Of a stretch of 10,071 bases of DNA, positions 1 to 6,250 are shown piece after piece. Both the position numbers and the translations under genes were made by a program. The stretch comes from Lachnospiraceae bacterium UBA7480 (GTDB lineage: Bacteria; Bacillota; Clostridia; Lachnospirales; Lachnospiraceae). The stretch covers positions 1-10,071 of the forward strand of contig DLOQ01000018.1 of NCBI GenBank assembly GCA_002479655.1, read 5' to 3'. Within the stretch, counting starts at the first letter, position 1. Each line of letters opens with the position of its first letter. The notes below the pieces were generated by a model. The model did not search any database. It saw only the letters and a program-made list of their open reading frames with translations, and was not told where the DNA came from.

Positions 1-1
1 T

Positions 2-66
2 TGAAAAATCTTTGATTTTTCATAAACGAATTTATTCGTTTTGCAATTATTGTGCCTGCGGCACAA
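2..66. repeat. Cluster of three consecutive hairpins upstream of the first gene
   Basis: Three perfect inverted repeats lie almost end to end. The first is TGAAAAATC (2-10) against GATTTTTCA (14-22), with a 3-base loop. The second is AAACGAA (24-30) against TTCGTTT (35-41), with a 4-base loop. The third is TTGTGCC (50-56) against GGCACAA (60-66), with a 3-base loop. None is followed by a T-run, so they do not look like a classical terminator, although the left neighbour is outside the window. Such a dense array of short stems in a non-coding leader suggests an interspersed repeat or a structured RNA. Part of it resembles the larger palindrome at 536-723. I see no convincing promoter for the gene at 130 within this stretch. 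Confidence 0.5.
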
Positions 67-129
67 ATTCGCAGACTATAGAAAAGGCATGGTTATTAGG
101 TAGAAAATATCAGGAATGGCGGCAAGAAT

Positions 130-519
130 ATGAATGAAAATGATTTTAAATATGTGCTGCAGGATTTTTCCAGTATCACGCTGGGCGCAAGATATTCCTA
201 TCAGGAGATCATGGAAAGCCGGCGGGTGCCGTTTAAACTGCAGTCGATCGTGGAACGCTATATACTGCCGCACGTAACAGACGCGTCTATTGAGATCGGT
301 CAGCATGTACTTTCCCTGACAAAAGAGGATCCGTGTTACCGGATCTATGAAAACATCAAGCTGAAGGTCAAATATTTTAAACCGCGTCAAAAAGGCGGAT
401 ATCAGGAGAAAACGGCAAAACTGGAGGAATTTATCAAGGCTGCCGAAACATGGGAAGAAGGCTGCATGATACAGGAGGTTACTTTTTCCAATCTGGCAGT
501 GCTGGCATTTCACATTTAA
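130..519 (+). CDS. Hypothetical protein, 129 aa
   Basis: I do not recognise this protein. The start is the ATG at 130. In-frame stops at 79 and 97 exclude a longer ATG, GTG or TTG start. The Shine-Dalgarno signal is weak: only a GGCGGCAAG-like stretch lies directly upstream. The product is a soluble-looking, mixed-charge protein with no signal peptide and no membrane segment. It has two isolated cysteines (C69 and C112), a basic stretch around residues 78-90, and a helix-prone Lys/Glu-rich segment at about 90-110. No catalytic motif is visible. It is accepted as a gene because the frame is open over its full length, its codon use resembles its neighbours, and the reverse-strand frame over the same bases gives an implausible Phe/Ile/Cys-rich product. 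No terminator follows; the palindrome at 536-723 begins 16 bases after the stop. It could belong to an operon whose upstream part lies outside the window. Confidence 0.7.
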   Translation: MNENDFKYVLQDFSSITLGARYSYQEIMESRRVPFKLQSIVERYILPHVTDASIEIGQHVLSLTKEDPCYRIYENIKLKVKYFKPRQKGGYQEKTAKLEEFIKAAETWEEGCMIQEVTFSNLAVLAFHI

Positions 520-535
520 TAGATTTGTATTTGGG

Positions 536-723
536 ATTAAGTATTTACGAAACTCTCAATAGCGGAAATTTTATTGTGCAGCATTGACAAATTCATAAGC
601 AGGTGCTGGGGAGCCATGCCGTCAGTGTCGCTGCGTGCGACGCGCAGCGCAAGTGTGCCTGTGATGAATTGTCAATGATGCACAATAGAAAAGAATTGCG
701 TGAGAGTTTCGTAATCACTTGAT
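536..723. repeat. Large imperfect palindrome (MITE-like or structured-RNA element)
   Basis: This 188-base intergenic element is an imperfect inverted repeat with nested arms. The outer arms 536-558 and 701-723 match at 20 of 23 positions, with a perfect core TACGAAACTCTCA (546-558) against TGAGAGTTTCGTA (701-713). The inner arms 572-596 and 664-687 match at 23 positions, with one mismatch and one bulged base; they include TATTGTGCA and CATTGACAA. A weaker stem pairs 600-606 with 655-661, with two G-T wobbles. The apex is CGCTGCG (629-635) against CGCAGCG (643-649). No coding frame fits, and I see no obvious target-site duplication. The form suits a miniature inverted-repeat element without a transposase, or a long structured RNA. 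Which of these it is cannot be decided from one copy. Confidence 0.7.
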
Positions 724-728
724 ATAAT
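720..728 (+). promoter_or_regulatory. Extended -10 promoter for the M16 peptidase gene
   Basis: The sequence TGATATAAT is a perfect extended -10 element (TGnTATAAT, with the TATAAT hexamer at 723-728). No good -35 hexamer sits at 16-18 bases; TTGCGT at 696-701 would need a 21-base spacer. Extended -10 promoters can work without a strong -35. Transcription would start near 735, giving a leader of about 55 bases before the ATG at 790. The element straddles the right edge of the palindrome at 536-723, so the repeat may supply part of the promoter. Confidence 0.6.
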
Positions 729-758
729 GCGCCTGCAAAACAGCGCTGAAGCGCATTA
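725..758. promoter_or_regulatory. Operator-like inverted repeat overlapping the -10 region
   Basis: TAATGCGC (725-732) is mirrored exactly by GCGCATTA (751-758), with an 18-base centre. The left arm overlaps the TATAAT hexamer, and the presumed transcription start near 735 lies between the arms. A competing pairing is GCCTGCA (731-737) with TGCAGGC (764-770), enclosing GCGC (743-746) and GCGC (751-754). The position suits a DNA-binding site or a fold near the ribosome binding site. No regulator is identifiable, and chance pairing is possible. Confidence 0.3.
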
Positions 759-776
759 AAATATGCAGGCTGCGAC

Positions 777-783
777 AAGGAGG
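777..783 (+). promoter_or_regulatory. Ribosome binding site that decides the M16 peptidase start
   Basis: AAGGAGG lies 6 bases before the ATG at 790. The earlier in-frame ATG at 763 has no such site and lies upstream of this one, so the ATG at 790 is taken as the start. Confidence 0.9.
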
Positions 784-789
784 ATTAGT

Positions 790-3711
790 ATGGGTATTAT
801 GGATCTGGCCGCTTATGAAGTGGTTGAGAAAAGAAGGATCGAAGATATCAACTCTATGGGGTATCTGCTGAAACATAAGAAATCAGGTGCGCGCGTTGTT
901 GTCTGCGAAAATGATGATCATAATAAAGTGTTCTATATCGGATTCCGGACGCCGCCCAAGGACAGCACCGGCGTTGCCCATATTTTGGAACATTCCGTGC
1001 TGTGCGGATCAAAGCGTTTCCCGGCAAAGGATCCGTTCGTGGAGCTGGCAAAGGGTTCTCTGAAAACCTTTTTAAACGCAATGACGTATCCCGACAAAAC
1101 CGTCTATCCGGTGGCAAGCTGCAACGATCAGGATTTTAAGAATCTGATGCATGTCTATATGGATGCGGTTCTGTATCCGAATATCTATCAGGAGGAGAAG
1201 ATCTTCCGGCAGGAGGGCTGGCATTATGAGATGGAAGATGCGGATGCGCCGCTGACCATCAACGGTGTTGTCTATAATGAAATGAAAGGCGCATTTTCAT
1301 CACCGGATGAAGTGCTGGATCAGGAGATCTTTAATTCTCTTTATCCGGATACCGCTTACGGCGTGGAATCCGGCGGCGCGCCGGAGAATATTCCGGATCT
1401 GACGTATGAGGAATTCCTTGATTTTCACAGGCAGTATTACCATCCGTCCAATTCTTATATTTATCTTTATGGGGATGCCGATATGGAAGAACGTCTCCGC
1501 TGGCTGGATGAGGAGTATCTGAGCGCATATGACGCCATCAGCGTTGATTCTTTTCCGGGGAAGCAGAAGCCCTTTGAAGAACGGGTGATGTTAAAGAAAG
1601 AATTCCCGATCTCCGAGGAAGAAAATGAGAAAGACAATACGTATCTTTCTTATAACGTCATGGTGGGAGATGTGTTGGACAGGGAGCTGTATCAGGCGTT
1701 TCAGGTGATCGATTATGCGGCTGCGGGCGCGCCGGGCACGCCGGTAAAACAGGCGCTGATCGATGCAGGGATCGGTACGGATGTTTACAGTGTATATGAC
1801 AATGGCATTTATCAGCCGTACTACAGTATCATAGCGAAAAATGCCAATGCGGAAGATGAGGCGAGATTTATTGCAATCATTGAGGAACAGTTTGCAAAGC
1901 TTGTAAAGGATGGATTTGATAAGAATGCTCTCCTTGCCGGTTTAAATTCACTGGAATTCCGCCACAGGGAAGCCGATTACGGAACGAATCCCAAGGGGCT
2001 CATGTACGGACTGGGGATCTTAGACAGCTGGCTCTATGAGGACCGCGAACCGTTCCTTCATATCGAGGCCAATGGGACATTTGCGGCGCTCAGGGAGAAG
2101 ATCGATACCGGATATTTTGAAGCATTGGTAGAGAAATACCTGCTCCAAAATCCGCATAAGACGATCCTTACCGTCGTGCCGAAAAAAGGTCTTACGGCAA
2201 AGAAGGACGCAAAGCTGGCGGAGAAGCTTGCCGCTTATAAGGCTTCGCTATCGGAAAAAGAGATAACAGAGATCATAGAAAATGCCAAGGCGTTGAAGCA
2301 GTATCAGGGAACGCCGGACAGCAGGGAGGTATTGCGCTGTATCCCGCGACTGAAACGGGAAGATATTACGAAGAAAGCGGAACCGCTTACCAATGAGCTG
2401 ATTACGATAGACGGCGTGAAGACGCTTTATCATAATATCGAAACAAACGGGATCGCCTATATCGGTCTTTTGTTTGATCTGAATAAGCTTCCGGCTGCGC
2501 TGTATCCTTATATTGGATTGTTGAAGGCCGTGCTTGGTTATGTGGATACGGCAGCCTATTCCTATGAACAGTTGGGCTATGAGATCAATAAACAGACGGG
2601 CAATCTGTATTCTGCTGTTCATCAGATGTCAAAAAATGGGGATATTGAAGAAATTGCCGCATATTATGAAATGAAGCTCAGTGTTATGTATTCCAATATC
2701 AATGCCGGACTGGCACTGGCGGAGGAGATCTTATTTACTTCGGTGATCGAGGATGAAAAGCGGCTTAAGGAGATCATCAGCGAGACGAAATCGAGGCTGC
2801 AGGCGAAATTTATGTCTTCCGGGCATGTGGTCGCGGCGGGACGCGCGCTGTCTTATGCTTCCGCATATGGAAATATGAGCGACAATATTTCAGGACTTGG
2901 TTTTTATCAGTTTATTGAGAAGGCGGAAGCGGGATTTGAACAGCAGAAAGAGGAGATCATCAGCAAGCTGAAGGCTGCGATGAAGTATATCTTCCGTAAG
3001 GATAATCTGATGATCGACTTAACGGGTACGGAAGAAGCTAAAAAGCTGTTGGATGGAAGGATCAGTCCGCTGCTGCAGAAGCTTTCGGAGGAGGCACTTC
3101 CTGAAACGCATGATGTACCGGCGGTGGAAAAGAAGAATGAAGGACTGACGACCTCCGCGCAGGTGCAGTATGTCTGCCGCGCGGGAAATTACCGGAAACA
3201 TGGACTTGATTATGTCGGGACACTCAGGCTGTTAAAGACGATTCTTGGCTACGAATATCTTTGGAGCGAGGTGCGTGTGAAAGGCGGAGCGTATGGCTGC
3301 ATGAGCAGTTATGGGCGTAATGGGGAGTCGTATTTTGTGTCGTACCGCGATCCCAATCTGGAGCATACGCTCGACGTTTATGAAAAAGCCGCGGAATTTG
3401 TGCGCGGATTTGAGGCGGATGAAGAGGTGATGACAAAATATATCATCGGTACAATCAGTGAATTGGATATCCCGCTGACGCCGCGGGCAAGGGGCAGCCG
3501 CTCCATGTATGCGTATCTGAGCAATCTTTCTTATGAGGAGCTGCAAAAAGAGCGGGATGAGATCCTCACGGCTTCCGAAGCGGATATCAGAAAACTTGGG
3601 GACTATATTGCCGCATTTTTATCAGACAATGATCTCTGCGTCGTCGGCAATGAGGAAAAGATCAAGGAACAGAAAGACCTGTTTATGAATGTTGCGCCGC
3701 TGATCCACTAG
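790..3711 (+). CDS. M16C family zinc metallopeptidase (PreP/insulinase-like), 973 aa
   Basis: This is a large inverted-motif zinc peptidase of the M16C (presequence protease) type. Such enzymes form a closed two-half chamber that degrades unstructured peptides; with no signal peptide here, it probably acts in the cytosol. The inverted zinc motif HILEH is at residues 64-68, with E67 as the catalytic base. The third zinc ligand is E164 in the NEMKG segment, exactly 100 residues after H64, the spacing I recall for plant PreP (H77 and E177). The C-terminal half carries RVKGGAYG (829-836), whose R and Y correspond to the substrate-binding pair of PreP. By analogy, the order is catalytic M16 N-domain, inactive M16 domain, M16C-associated linker at roughly 460-710, then the second M16 pair. 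Length is normal for the family. The gene follows an extended -10 promoter and lies 42 bases before era, so the two are probably co-transcribed. Confidence 0.95.
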   Translation: MGIMDLAAYEVVEKRRIEDINSMGYLLKHKKSGARVVVCENDDHNKVFYIGFRTPPKDSTGVAHILEHSVLCGSKRFPAKDPFVELAKGSLKTFLNAMTYPDKTVYPVASCNDQDFKNLMHVYMDAVLYPNIYQEEKIFRQEGWHYEMEDADAPLTINGVVYNEMKGAFSSPDEVLDQEIFNSLYPDTAYGVESGGAPENIPDLTYEEFLDFHRQYYHPSNSYIYLYGDADMEERLRWLDEEYLSAYDAISVDSFPGKQKPFEERVMLKKEFPISEEENEKDNTYLSYNVMVGDVLDRELYQAFQVIDYAAAGAPGTPVKQALIDAGIGTDVYSVYDNGIYQPYYSIIAKNANAEDEARFIAIIEEQFAKLVKDGFDKNALLAGLNSLEFRHREADYGTNPKGLMYGLGILDSWLYEDREPFLHIEANGTFAALREKIDTGYFEALVEKYLLQNPHKTILTVVPKKGLTAKKDAKLAEKLAAYKASLSEKEITEIIENAKALKQYQGTPDSREVLRCIPRLKREDITKKAEPLTNELITIDGVKTLYHNIETNGIAYIGLLFDLNKLPAALYPYIGLLKAVLGYVDTAAYSYEQLGYEINKQTGNLYSAVHQMSKNGDIEEIAAYYEMKLSVMYSNINAGLALAEEILFTSVIEDEKRLKEIISETKSRLQAKFMSSGHVVAAGRALSYASAYGNMSDNISGLGFYQFIEKAEAGFEQQKEEIISKLKAAMKYIFRKDNLMIDLTGTEEAKKLLDGRISPLLQKLSEEALPETHDVPAVEKKNEGLTTSAQVQYVCRAGNYRKHGLDYVGTLRLLKTILGYEYLWSEVRVKGGAYGCMSSYGRNGESYFVSYRDPNLEHTLDVYEKAAEFVRGFEADEEVMTKYIIGTISELDIPLTPRARGSRSMYAYLSNLSYEELQKERDEILTASEADIRKLGDYIAAFLSDNDLCVVGNEEKIKEQKDLFMNVAPLIH

Positions 3712-3733
3712 GCATTTGCGGCGGTACCGTTAA

Positions 3734-3745
3734 GGGGAGGAGAGG
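3734..3745 (+). promoter_or_regulatory. Ribosome binding site supporting a TTG start for era
   Basis: The purine-rich run GGGGAGGAGAGG ends 8 bases before the TTG at 3754 and 20 bases before the next in-frame ATG at 3766. This spacing favours TTG as the true start, giving an N-terminus four residues longer than from the ATG. Confidence 0.75.
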
Positions 3746-3753
3746 TCAGAGAC

Positions 3754-4671
3754 TTGCAGGAACAGATGAGATCCGGGTTTGTTGCGTTGATTGGCAGACC
3801 AAATGTAGGAAAGTCAACACTGATGAACCGGCTGATTGGACAGAAGATCGCCATTACGTCGCCGCGTCCGCAGACGACAAGAAACCGCATCCAGACGGTC
3901 TATACGGAGGAACGAGGGCAGATCGTGTTTGTGGATACGCCCGGCATCCATAAGGCAAAGAACAGGCTGGGCGATTATATGATGAATATTGCGCGCCAGT
4001 CGATGCGGGATGTAGATGTGATCCTGTGGCTGGTGGAGCCCTGTGGCGAGATCGGGGAAGGGGAACAGCATATCCTGACACAGTTAAGAAACATCAAGAT
4101 ACCGGTGATCTTAGTTATCAATAAGATTGATACGGTGAAGAAGCCGGAGCTGCTGAAATATATAGACGCTTACCGCCGGGTATATGATTTTGCGGAAATC
4201 ATACCGGTATCGGCGATCACCGGTGAAAATACGCAGGATATCCTGGATACCCTGTATGGGTATCTTCCGGAAGGACCATATTTCTTTGACGAGGATACGG
4301 TGACAGACCAGCCGATTCGTCAGATCGCAGCCGAACTCATCCGTGAGAAAGCGCTGCGGAATCTTGAAAAAGAGATCCCGCACGGGATCGCGGTGGTCAT
4401 TGAAAAGATGGAATACCGTAAAGACAAAAAAGGAATTTATGATATTGAAGCGACCATCATCTGTGAACGGGACAGCCATAAAGGCATCATCATCGGGAAG
4501 GGCGGCGCGATGCTGAAAAAGATCGGAAGCCTTGCCAGACCGGAGATAGAAGATATGCTGGAGGCAAAGGTGAATCTGAAGCTGTGGGTCAAGGTCAGGA
4601 AAGACTGGCGCGACAGTGAGCTTTTGATCAAGAATTTCGGATACCGTAAAGAAGATCATCCCAAGGCATAA
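3754..4671 (+). CDS. era: GTPase Era, 305 aa
   Basis: Era is an essential GTPase that binds the 3' end of 16S rRNA and assists late 30S subunit assembly; it acts in the cytosol, often near the membrane. All G motifs are present: the P-loop GRPNVGKS (14-21), the switch I region around TTRNRIQTVY (41-50), DTPG (61-64), NKID (123-126) and the G5 serine-alanine pair (153-154). The C-terminal KH RNA-binding domain follows, with its GxxG loop GKGG at 248-251 inside a KGIIIGKGG segment. Length is normal for the family. Translation starts at TTG, chosen by spacing from the strong upstream ribosome binding site. The gene sits 42 bases after the M16 peptidase and upstream of the YqzL-like gene and recO, matching the era-recO order common in Firmicutes. 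No clear terminator follows the stop codon. Confidence 0.98.
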   Translation: MQEQMRSGFVALIGRPNVGKSTLMNRLIGQKIAITSPRPQTTRNRIQTVYTEERGQIVFVDTPGIHKAKNRLGDYMMNIARQSMRDVDVILWLVEPCGEIGEGEQHILTQLRNIKIPVILVINKIDTVKKPELLKYIDAYRRVYDFAEIIPVSAITGENTQDILDTLYGYLPEGPYFFDEDTVTDQPIRQIAAELIREKALRNLEKEIPHGIAVVIEKMEYRKDKKGIYDIEATIICERDSHKGIIIGKGGAMLKKIGSLARPEIEDMLEAKVNLKLWVKVRKDWRDSELLIKNFGYRKEDHPKA

Positions 4672-4760
4672 CATTTGCGGAACAGTTTTTTTGAGACTGC
4701 ATTGTCTTCTTAAGGAATTATCTACCAGTATATATTTAATGCAATTCCAAATCCTATCTA

Positions 4761-4796
4761 TAGAGCAGACAGACAAATATATGCTGATCTGCTTTA
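4761..4796 (+). promoter_or_regulatory. Bulged hairpin in the leader before the YqzL-like gene
   Basis: Bases 4761-4772 pair with 4784-4796 to give a 12-bp stem containing one G-T wobble and a bulged A at 4787. The core is AGCAGA (4764-4769) against TCTGCT (4788-4793), with an 11-base loop. It ends 12 bases before the GAGGAGG ribosome binding site. There is no T-run, so it is not an intrinsic terminator. It may be an mRNA structure or a processing site. The rest of the 150-base gap 4672-4821 holds a 6-bp inverted repeat, GGAATT (4714-4719) with AATTCC (4743-4748), and an AT-rich stretch, but no promoter I can defend. Confidence 0.4.
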
Positions 4797-4807
4797 GGTA
4801 AAAGAAA

Positions 4808-4814
4808 GAGGAGG
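4808..4814 (+). promoter_or_regulatory. Ribosome binding site supporting a TTG start
   Basis: GAGGAGG lies 7 bases before the TTG at 4822 and 13 bases before the in-frame ATG at 4828. TTG is therefore the better start; the ATG would shorten the product by only two residues. Confidence 0.7.
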
Positions 4815-4821
4815 ATAGGTT

Positions 4822-5013
4822 TTGGGCATGGACAGGGATGCTTATTGGAATGATTTTGTAAAAAGCGGAAAAGTGGAAGATTATCTTAGATATGCAGGGT
4901 ATGAGGGAAAGGCTTCGTCGGCGGAAGATACGGATGAACGGGTAAAAGGGCATGCAGGAGTTTATCACGACAATGGGGATGGTGCTGAAGGCAGAGCCTA
5001 TGGGGGAATATGA
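4822..5013 (+). CDS. YqzL-like small protein, 63 aa
   Basis: This small protein lies between era and recO, where Bacillus and relatives carry yqzL. Its N-terminal part has the pattern I associate with that family: an aromatic pair (Y8, W9), then F12, S15-G16, and the Y21-L22 pair followed by Y24, here within FVKSGKVEDYLRYAG. The function of YqzL is unknown to me. The recognisable part ends at about residue 29. The remaining 34 residues are Gly/Asp/Glu-rich and low in hydrophobics, and the last 20 or so are encoded by DNA that also encodes the start of RecO in another frame. The gene has a strong GAGGAGG ribosome binding site and starts at TTG 4822, or less likely at ATG 4828. It probably couples translation to recO, which lacks a good site of its own. 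Identification rests on motif and synteny. Confidence 0.6.
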   Translation: MGMDRDAYWNDFVKSGKVEDYLRYAGYEGKASSAEDTDERVKGHAGVYHDNGDGAEGRAYGGI

Positions 5014-5602
5014 CAGACGCGTCGTATTGCTTACGAAAGACCGTGGGAAGATCGCCGCATTTGCCAGAGGGGCGAGACGGCAGGGAAACCGCCTTTCGGC
5101 GTCAACGGATCTATTTGCCTTTGGGGAATTTAAGCTGTATCCCGGAAAAAATTCCTATACGATCACGGATGCGGTGATCAGCAATTATTTTGAAGGCTTT
5201 CGCGATCGATTTAACGAAGCGATGTACGGAATGTATTTTCTGGAGGTCATGGATTATCAGACCAGAGAAAACAATGATGAAAGGGAGATGTTAAAGCTTT
5301 TATATCAATCCCTGCGCGCCGTGCTGCATGATGCCTATGATAACCGTCTGGTACGGGTGATCTTTGAGATCAAGACAATGGCGCTGATGGGAGAATTTGA
5401 CCGGATGCTGGATGAGAATAAGTACCGGCCGGGTACGCTGTATGCAGTGGATTACATAGTGAGACAAAGGGTGGAGGAGCTTTTTAAATTTTCCGTGGAA
5501 GAAGAAATTTTAAAGGAGCTTGTTATGATAAGCAGGGAAGAAAAGAAGCTTCGCTGGAATCATGAATTTAAAAGTGAGGAAATGCTTGCAATTATTGACT
5601 GA
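4952..5602 (+). CDS. recO: DNA repair protein RecO, 216 aa, lacking the cysteine zinc module
   Basis: RecO works with RecR and RecF to load RecA onto SSB-coated single-stranded DNA during gap repair. The N-terminal OB fold is clear: FITTMGMVLKAEPMGEYDRR (residues 4-23), followed by LLTKDRGKIAAFARGARR (26-43) and then FGEFKLYPGKNSY (57-69). The helical C-terminal domain spans about 80-216. The protein is shorter than the roughly 240-250 residues usual for RecO and contains no cysteine. The CxxC...CxxC zinc module found in many RecO proteins would fall near residues 150-158 but is absent; the chain goes directly from GEFDRM to a short linker and the GTLYAVDYIV helix. The start is the ATG at 4952, since an in-frame stop lies at 4943-4945. 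The first 62 bases overlap the YqzL-like gene in a different frame, and only a weak AAGGG precedes the start, so translational coupling is likely. Confidence 0.93.
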   Translation: MQEFITTMGMVLKAEPMGEYDRRVVLLTKDRGKIAAFARGARRQGNRLSASTDLFAFGEFKLYPGKNSYTITDAVISNYFEGFRDRFNEAMYGMYFLEVMDYQTRENNDEREMLKLLYQSLRAVLHDAYDNRLVRVIFEIKTMALMGEFDRMLDENKYRPGTLYAVDYIVRQRVEELFKFSVEEEILKELVMISREEKKLRWNHEFKSEEMLAIID

Positions 5603-5612
5603 AAAGTATAAT
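5586..5612 (+). promoter_or_regulatory. Possible promoter for the lipoprotein-glyS unit
   Basis: A perfect TATAAT hexamer occurs at 5607-5612, just after the recO stop codon. The only -35-like hexamer is TTGCAA (5586-5591), with a short 15-base spacer. The -10 match is good and the spacing poor. It would give a short leader before the lipoprotein ATG at 5654 and could serve glyS as well. Confidence 0.35.
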
Positions 5613-5653
5613 GTATAAGAGAATAGTAACAAATATGATCAGGAGACAGATAT

Positions 5654-6250
5654 ATGAGCGGTAAATGGAAACATTGGGTTTTGGCGGTGATGATGGTTTG
5701 CGCGGTGGGGTTGTCCGGATGTGAATCCGAACAGGCGGAATTTACAAAAAGCGGGATTGAGGTTTCTGAAGATAATACTATAAGTGCATTTATTATTGAG
5801 AATTTCACGGCGGATTATTATCAGATGGAGGAACTGAAGCAGTTTGTGGCGGAGGATGTTGCCAGCTACAATACAGAGATTGGAAGCACCGCAGTGACGG
5901 TAGGGGAATCTTCCATGGAAAACGGAACCATACGCCTGAATCTTGTGTTCCAAAATTTTGACGCATATAATGGCTATATGCCGGAGGAAGTGTTTATAGG
6001 TGATCTGCAGGGAGCGTATGACAGGGGATATAATTTTGAACGCACGTTGAATACGGCCGGAAAAGACGGACAGACGATCGCCAAAGCAGATCTTATGAAT
6101 ATGGGGAATTCTAAAGTAGTCGTAGTGACTGGGGATCTCTGCGTCAGGTGTCCGTCGAAGATCTTATATTATTCCACGGGGATGACGCTGCTGGACAGCA
6201 AAACGGTCAGCGCGGATACCGAAGGAAATTATTTTATCATATATAAATAA
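5654..6250 (+). CDS. Putative lipoprotein of unknown function, 198 aa
   Basis: The N-terminus is a typical lipoprotein signal: basic residues (K4, K6), a hydrophobic core WVLAVMMVCAVGL (8-20), and the lipobox LSGC (20-23), with C23 as the likely lipidated residue. The mature protein would sit on the outer face of the cytoplasmic membrane. The 175-residue mature part is acidic near its start and shows alternating hydrophobic stretches typical of beta structure, for example around 92-98 and 153-160. It ends in a segment about making and displaying strands (SKILYYSTGMTLLDS, then GNYFIIYK). C162 and C165 form a CVRC pair near the C-terminus. I recognise no enzymatic motif. The start is fixed by AGGAGA at 5641-5646. 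The gene lies 51 bases after recO and only 21 bases before glyS, so it is probably co-transcribed with glyS. A sensory, binding or cell-envelope role cannot be chosen from sequence. Confidence 0.88.
   Translation: MSGKWKHWVLAVMMVCAVGLSGCESEQAEFTKSGIEVSEDNTISAFIIENFTADYYQMEELKQFVAEDVASYNTEIGSTAVTVGESSMENGTIRLNLVFQNFDAYNGYMPEEVFIGDLQGAYDRGYNFERTLNTAGKDGQTIAKADLMNMGNSKVVVVTGDLCVRCPSKILYYSTGMTLLDSKTVSADTEGNYFIIYK

Noticed and set aside
76..513. Reverse-strand 145-codon frame opposite the first gene
   Set aside because: It is a shadow of 130-519: its product is Phe/Ile/Cys-rich and low-plausibility, and the gene direction opposes all neighbours.
584..589. Perfect TTGACA in the left arm of the palindrome as a -35 box
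   Set aside because: No -10-like hexamer occurs 16-18 bases downstream (the bases there are G-rich), so it is taken as part of the repeat arm.
593..778. Reverse-strand 61-codon frame in the gap before the M16 peptidase
   Set aside because: It overlaps the palindrome and promoter, has no ribosome binding site, and shows no recognisable protein features.
763..789. Earlier in-frame ATG at 763 as the start of the M16 peptidase
   Set aside because: It has no ribosome binding site, and the strong AAGGAGG at 777-783 lies downstream of it and ideally spaced for the ATG at 790.
3712..4681. CATTTGCGG occurring just after both the M16 peptidase and era stop codons
   Set aside because: It is only nine bases with no further similarity around it, so chance is an adequate explanation.
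4681..4710. T-run at 4686-4692 after era as a rho-independent terminator
   Set aside because: No GC-rich stem precedes the T-run; only a weak 4-bp AGAC/GTCT pairing follows it.
4111..4968. Reverse-strand 285-codon frame opposite era and the following gap
   Set aside because: Its translation is a Phe/Ile/Arg-rich shadow of era, which has complete GTPase and KH motifs on the plus strand.
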